Assembly (NCBI GenBank): GCA_036320915.1
Contig: JAXBDG010000003.1
Span: 2,232,001-2,296,000 of the forward strand
Direction of reading: 5' to 3'
From: Linnemannia elongata
Lineage: Eukaryota; Mortierellomycota; Mortierellomycetes; Mortierellales; Mortierellaceae
Length of the DNA: 64,000 nt
In this document: one piece after another, positions 59,250 to 64,000 of the stretch
Layout: each line of letters begins with the position of its first letter
Numbering within the stretch: position 1 is the first letter of the stretch
Notes under the pieces: generated by a model
Database searches by the model: none
What the model saw: the letters and a program-made list of their open reading frames with translations, nothing else
What the model was told of the DNA's origin: nothing
Made by a program: the position numbers and the translations under genes

Positions 59250-60942
59250 ATGAGCTTTGGTGCTTGGCTTGATTTACTTCTATATTACTGCCTCCTCTGG
59301 AGCGTGGCTTCAGCCAGAGCGCCAACTATGGTTTACTTCAACGCCTACGCAACAGTCAACGAGAACACATTCTATATCCAGGGCGGAACCGATGTCACCA
59401 ACTCCTCCATCACATACAACCAATTCTTTTCTCTGGATCTGACGCGGAGTTGGAATACCTCGAACCCTCCTTGGTCCGAAGTCATCACCGCTGCTGGTGG
59501 TCGAATGCCAGCTCGACTTAAGGCCTCCTTTCATTCAATGTCACTCTCGAAAGACAAGAAAACTTTAACTTTTTGGGATCTGTACAATACTCCTCCCTAT
59601 GGCTCAAATTTTCACCTCGACACCAACAAATGGGAGGATCTCTCCGCTCTACCCGCCCAAATACCTGACAGACTCAAAGTGCTAAGAGCAGCGACGGATG
59701 CCACGACAGATCGTGTGTATATCCCTGGAGGTGCCCCTGGTAACGAAATGCTCGCCTATGAACCTTTTTCGAAAGCCTTCTCTGTGATTGCAGTGCCGCC
59801 TGGTGGAACTCCTCTGAGCTGGAGTACGTATACTTTTGCTTGGAATGAAGTACGGCGGTCGTTCTTGTATTTTGGAGGGTATGAAATGCCTGGTCCTTCA
59901 TACTTTTACGAGTATGCACCTGCTGCCGCAATTCCATGGACAGCATTGGTATGAAAAATAATAAAGGGTTGCTTCCTCCTTATTCACGCGGTTGTGAGCT
60001 TTCAGAACATTTTTTACTCCCTCGATCACTCACTCTCCTTATTGTTTTCCCCCCAGACGTCATCCGGATCCGTGCCACCTCAACTATCCAACAGCTGCAT
60101 GGTCTCTGGTAAGAAAAAATACATTCACGCCCCACACTCCTGCAGTTGCTTTTTGTACCTGGCATACTAAATCAGTGGTGAAAATAGCGATTAACTAGTT
60201 CGCCTTCTTGCTTATTAATACGTCCGTGGTAGCCTACGACGGAGCGAAGATGATTGTCTTCGGTGGCACAGTTATAGGCAAAATATACGGCTCTCTGTAT
60301 ATCCTCGATGTCCCAACAATGACTTGGAGTCTTGGACCAAGTTCCCAACCTCGAATGGCGATGTCCTGTTCGGTCTCCGGAGACAATTTTATTGTCTGGG
60401 GTGGTACGACTACGACAGCACATATTTTTTTGTCCAAGTCTCCCCCAAAAATATTCACTACACTCGTTTATTTTTAAACGTTTCTAACGTTTCTAACGTT
60501 TTTGTGTGTGTGCTCGCATTTTCCGTTGTTTACCTTCGTAGGAGTATCATGGAATGAGTCCGCGAAAACGGTTCTGTTGCCAGCGACTCCTGTCGTTTAT
60601 AATATGTATTCGGCGCAATGGACGACAAATTTCATCTCGAAACAAGACACAGCACCAAGACTAGTACCAACAACACCGCCATCAAGTACAGGATCAGGAG
60701 AATCAGGAGGTGGTGGAACGGAGACGGGAGTGGTCATTGGTGGTACAGTGACAGGACCTTCAGGAGTTGAAAATCCTGTGACAGCAGCGCCCAAGAGCAA
60801 CAATGCCGCGATCATTGGAGGCTCTGCTAGTGCTGGGATTGTCATTGTTTCGATTGCCGTTATGGTGGGGGTGGTGGTCATCAGGAGGCGGCGTAATTCT
60901 CGTCGGAGGGTGTCTTTACCGATGGAGTTTTGGAATATCTAA
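59250..60942 (+). CDS. Kelch-propeller membrane protein with minimal tail (kelch-10), about 440 aa
   Basis: Exons 59250-59948, 60057-60108 (52 nt), 60233-60403 (171 nt) and 60542-60942. Signal peptide LDLLLYYCLLWSVASA, close to that of kelch-9 (shared LLWSVASA). Kelch signatures include YATVNENTFYIQGG, NQFFSLDLTRSWN, DRVYIPGG, FAWNEVRRSFLYFGG, KMIVFGG, LYILDVPTMTWSLG and FIVWGG. Conserved Cys occur in SCMVS and MSCSV. A short Gly/Ser stalk precedes a membrane span at about residues 397-421, and only about 19 residues follow (RRRRNSRRR...). Intact. Sister copy of kelch-9, without its repeat stalk. With almost no tail it cannot carry the motifs seen in other members, so it could act as a co-receptor or decoy (inference). 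Confidence 0.87.
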
Positions 60943-62420
60943 AGCCAGGAAAGACAACTCCAACAGCAAAGTAATGAAACGCTCATAATAAAGGTTCAAC
61001 ATTGAAAAGAGCGCAAAAATTCTGGTCATGGCGCGAAACAAGTGACGCTCAAGGGCTTGAGTTGATATCTGGGATATCTTAGTCAGGGGGGTTGTATATC
61101 TTAACGCGAAAACCAACCTGCGTATACATTTAAAATCATTGTGTGATTCCTTCATTCCAATTGCCCAACAGACTCTGTCAATCCTCAAGATCATAACAAG
61201 TATATCAACGCCTGGTAGAAACCAAAAACTCCGGCACCCAATACACTCTATACAAAAAAGGTAGAGTCCGTGTTCGACCTTAATTTTCCTTAATGCTGTT
61301 ACCTTCCTCTTTGTTTCTGATGGAAGGAGACAGGATGCTTTTCCAATTTTGTTGTTTGATTAGTCGTTGCCTCTTGGCCGCTGCTGTGTAGATTCTTACT
61401 CTGTGGTAACTTTGAGCGTTCATGGTCATGTTAACGGAGGTTGGATGCTTGGGTATTATTCTTAATGAAGAGTAGGAATGGTCCTGAGAGGAGTAAGGTT
61501 GAAGGGATTGACGACAGTTTTTGAACTGTCCTGAACAGAGAGACCCTTTTCTCCTCGTGCACAAACCATGCGGTGTGTGTGTATGTGTGTGTCCTTTTTG
61601 CGTACATACTTTGCCTTGTTAGTGCAAGTTTAAATTCAAATAGGTTATTTCCACGGGATGTCACACCAAATACCAGAGAGAGAGGGAATTCAGAACCTTT
61701 AAATTTTAGTCTCAATAACCGACAGATCTTCATCAAGAAGAAATGCGGATGCTACTGCAGGCAGGAACTCGTCACCTTGATAGTAGGTCCTTGGACAATA
61801 GTGTCTGTGGTCCTCTTATTCTCCTGTCTTTTATGGTTCCCTCATTTGCTCCATCCTTCTTCCTTCTTCCTTTCTTTTCCCGTTTCTCTTCCTCTGCGAC
61901 TCCATTTCCTATGGTTGCACAATTTTTTTTTTTTGCCTTTGTGTGTTTTCTTGCATTTGCCATTGACGTGGGTGTCCAACTTCCCTCCCCTCTCTCTTCA
62001 ACTAGGCAACAGAGGCGAAGGAAAGGTTCTCAGCGTTTTATCAAACTGTTTACACCCGCTAATTTACAAGCACAGGTCCATGCTCAACCCGTCCTTCGCA
62101 GTGTGCAACATTGTGGACTGTGAGGGCAACATCTGGCGCGTGGAAGACAAGAAAAAAATATGTTCTTACTTCCTGTGCAACATGATTTTTCTTTTTCCGA
62201 AAGAAGTTTTGAAACACAACGAAGGGGTTTAATTGATTGCCTTGTTTTGCTTGCATGCCTTAATGAGTGTCTCAACTGCAGCTAATCGACGACTGGGAGT
62301 TGCTTTTTTTTCGTACCTTTTCTCACCCCCAATCATTTTTATTTAGATGCATGTTCTAATGTTCTAACACTCTTAAAGGAATCTTTGAGTTTGCCCAATT
62401 CACGTGACTTATGGGACTTA
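60943..62420. other. Gene-poor interval
   Basis: Only compositional open frames; no gene, RNA gene or repeat family recognised. Confidence 0.45.
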
Positions 62421-62429
62421 TGAACTTTG

Positions 62430-62940
62430 AAACGGTTTTACGTTTCTCTTTTTTGTTTTCCCTCTTTTCGGACAATTCTCCCTCTTTTCGGACAATTCTA
62501 TCTCTTTTTTTTTTTGTTTTCGGACAATTCTCTCTCTCTTTTTTTTTTCTACCCTCTCCTTTTTTTACTTATTTTTCGTTGCATTTCTTGAAATCCCTCC
62601 CTCCTTTGTGTTTTCGTTTCCTCACCCTCTCTTTCCGCTCTTTCATCTCTTTCTCTTCCTCCCTCTCTTCCTCCCTCTCTTCCTCCCTCTCTTCCTCCCT
62701 CTCTTCCTCCCTCTCATCCCTCCCTCTTATCCCTCCCTCTCCTCCCTCTCTCTACCTCCCTCTCATCACTCTCTCTCTTTCCTCTCACTCATCATTCTCT
62801 CTCTACACTTCATACAATGTTGTATCATGTTCCTACTACTGCTTCTATCGTCACTCCTTATTGTGGATGGTAGGGAGCCTATTGGTACTGCTGGATGTCG
62901 TTGCGGCAACGTCTCAAGCGGTTTTATAAACCGTTTATTT
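62430..62940 (+). other. C/T-rich leader and orphan signal-peptide-like start
   Basis: A pyrimidine-rich block like those upstream of the kelch genes contains a 12-bp tandem repeat (TTCCTCCCTCTC, about 62655-62720). It is followed by a hydrophobic segment (LLWMVGSLLVLLDVVAATSQA) that stops at about 62929. The segment resembles a kelch-family signal peptide, but no propeller follows. Possibly the 5' end of a lost copy. Confidence 0.35.
62655..62720 (+). repeat. 12-bp pyrimidine minisatellite
   Basis: About five units of TTCCTCCCTCTC, continuing into imperfect TCCCTCCCTC copies. Confidence 0.85.
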
Positions 62941-64000
62941 AGAGACCGCGTTATCAGAGGCGACAGATTGTGTAAAGATCCTAGCTCTCTTGAGTAAGTT
63001 GACCTTGAGAATGGCCAGCAGGCTCTTGACTATGAGAAGTCGACGATGCTTGGTGCTGGAAGCAGCTGTCGTTAGCATGGCGATTGATTCGTTTCTCAAG
63101 CATTGTGATTGAAGGTTCCCTCTTTCCTTTTTTTAATCGTATCATTACATATTGAATAGACTTTTTTAAACACTCGCACGCATAAACCTTCTTTACGTTT
63201 TTTTTTTTATTATTCCTTTCTTATTCCTTTCTTATTCCTTTCTCATTCCTGTCTTTTCTTTGCTTGGTTTGGCTGTTAATGTGCCATGCAATGGGTGTGC
63301 GGCTCACCGTTGTTTTGTATCTTATTTTGGGTGGGCTTAGTCGTTTTCACTTCTGTGATGACATCTATGCAAGGCGATGTTGTGACTGCCCCTTTTTTCT
63401 GATTGTCCAATTCTATTGTTGCCTCTGATCATCCGCGGCCCTTACTGTTGTTCAAGTTTCCCGATGCCTTTTCATTTTTTGTTTCTGACCACCATGTTCC
63501 TGTATTTAGAGTGCGTTCACTGGACCTATTTTTTTTCTCCAAGTGCCCCATTGTCTGTTGATGGTCGATCATTGCGGATTTAGCCTTTTGTTCGCGTCTC
63601 CTTCTGCCAATTGAAGATTAACATTTTTTTTTTTTTTTTTTTTTATTGCACCAATGCATTGTCCATTGTAAATACTGCTTTATTCTCAGTGGGTGCATTG
63701 GCAATCCAGTTTATTATTAACCATGTCAGTTAACTTTATATTGAAAATGTTAGTGTATATGAACTTGATAGTCAATGTGAAGAAAGAGACCGTTCTCTAT
63801 TATGCACGGCTATATGCTTAATACACAGGAGCAGCCATACAGCTAGGGACATCAGTACATAGGGGCTGATGTCTCATATAATGCACTTCATTGAAAAAAA
63901 GGGTAACTAAAATACTCCCGTGCCATAAAAATAAATGCCTTGAGGCCTACACCATATTTTTTTCCTTTTTTTTCTCTTATTATGTTCCTTATTCCCATTT
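62941..64000. other. AT-rich interval at the window end
   Basis: Contains T-runs (for example about 63624-63644) and TTCTTATTCC repeats near 63218-63250. No gene recognised. Confidence 0.45.

Noticed and set aside
61573..62232. Hydrophobic 219-codon plus-strand frame
   Set aside because: Compositional, with no conserved motif, splice context or homologue in the window.
62411..62997. Ser/Leu-rich frames in the CT minisatellite
   Set aside because: Low-complexity translation of TTCCTCCCTCTC repeats; only the hydrophobic end is noted separately.
1..64000. CRISPR array, bacterial operon or prophage
   Set aside because: The window is eukaryotic with spliced genes; no regularly spaced repeat-spacer array or ribosome-binding sites are present.

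Overview
This is eukaryotic nuclear DNA, most likely from a Mortierella-type soil fungus (Mortierellomycota/Mucoromycota). The genes are interrupted by short GT-AG introns. Pyrimidine-rich leaders sit upstream of many start codons and TATA boxes upstream of several genes. The protein families (signal peptide, kelch propeller, one membrane span, low-complexity tail; F-box/LRR proteins; FAD monooxygenases) are typical of that lineage. The taxonomic call is inference; no rRNA or organelle marker is present.

Layout. (1) 258-11176, minus strand: four tandem kelch-TM loci. The first carries a frameshift and an in-frame stop, two look intact, and the fourth is a 5'-truncated relic. (2) 11737-15120: an F-box protein with 18 near-identical 28-residue LRRs, then degraded F-box/LRR fragments. 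(3) 16047-31121, plus strand: three mucin-like single-pass membrane proteins without kelch blades. A compact unrecognised 193-aa gene (19936) and a secreted propeller-like protein (23052-21592, minus) lie between the first and second. (4) 33529-41644: two paralogous FAD monooxygenases pointing towards each other, with a frameshifted kelch-TM gene between them. (5) 44391-60942, plus strand: five more kelch-TM loci, four of which look intact. One is a decayed tandem copy of its neighbour, and a broken chitin-deacetylase-like relic also lies here. (6) 61-64 kb: non-coding, with a pyrimidine minisatellite and an orphan leader or signal-peptide-like start.

How the genes may fit together. Ten kelch-TM loci (six apparently intact) share one gene plan: exon 1, a 52-nt second exon (fused to exon 3 in one gene), a 171-192-nt third exon in full copies, and a final exon holding a juxtamembrane stalk, the membrane span and a cytoplasmic tail. 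Ectodomains are conserved while tails vary from about 19 to about 372 residues. Short tail motifs (PQDH and NPQL/Y/F) and C-terminal heptad-like segments recur in several kelch proteins and in the three mucin-like proteins that have no propeller. I infer a birth-and-death family of cell-surface receptors with a shared cytoplasmic adaptor or oligomerisation module. This is the best candidate here for an undescribed system.
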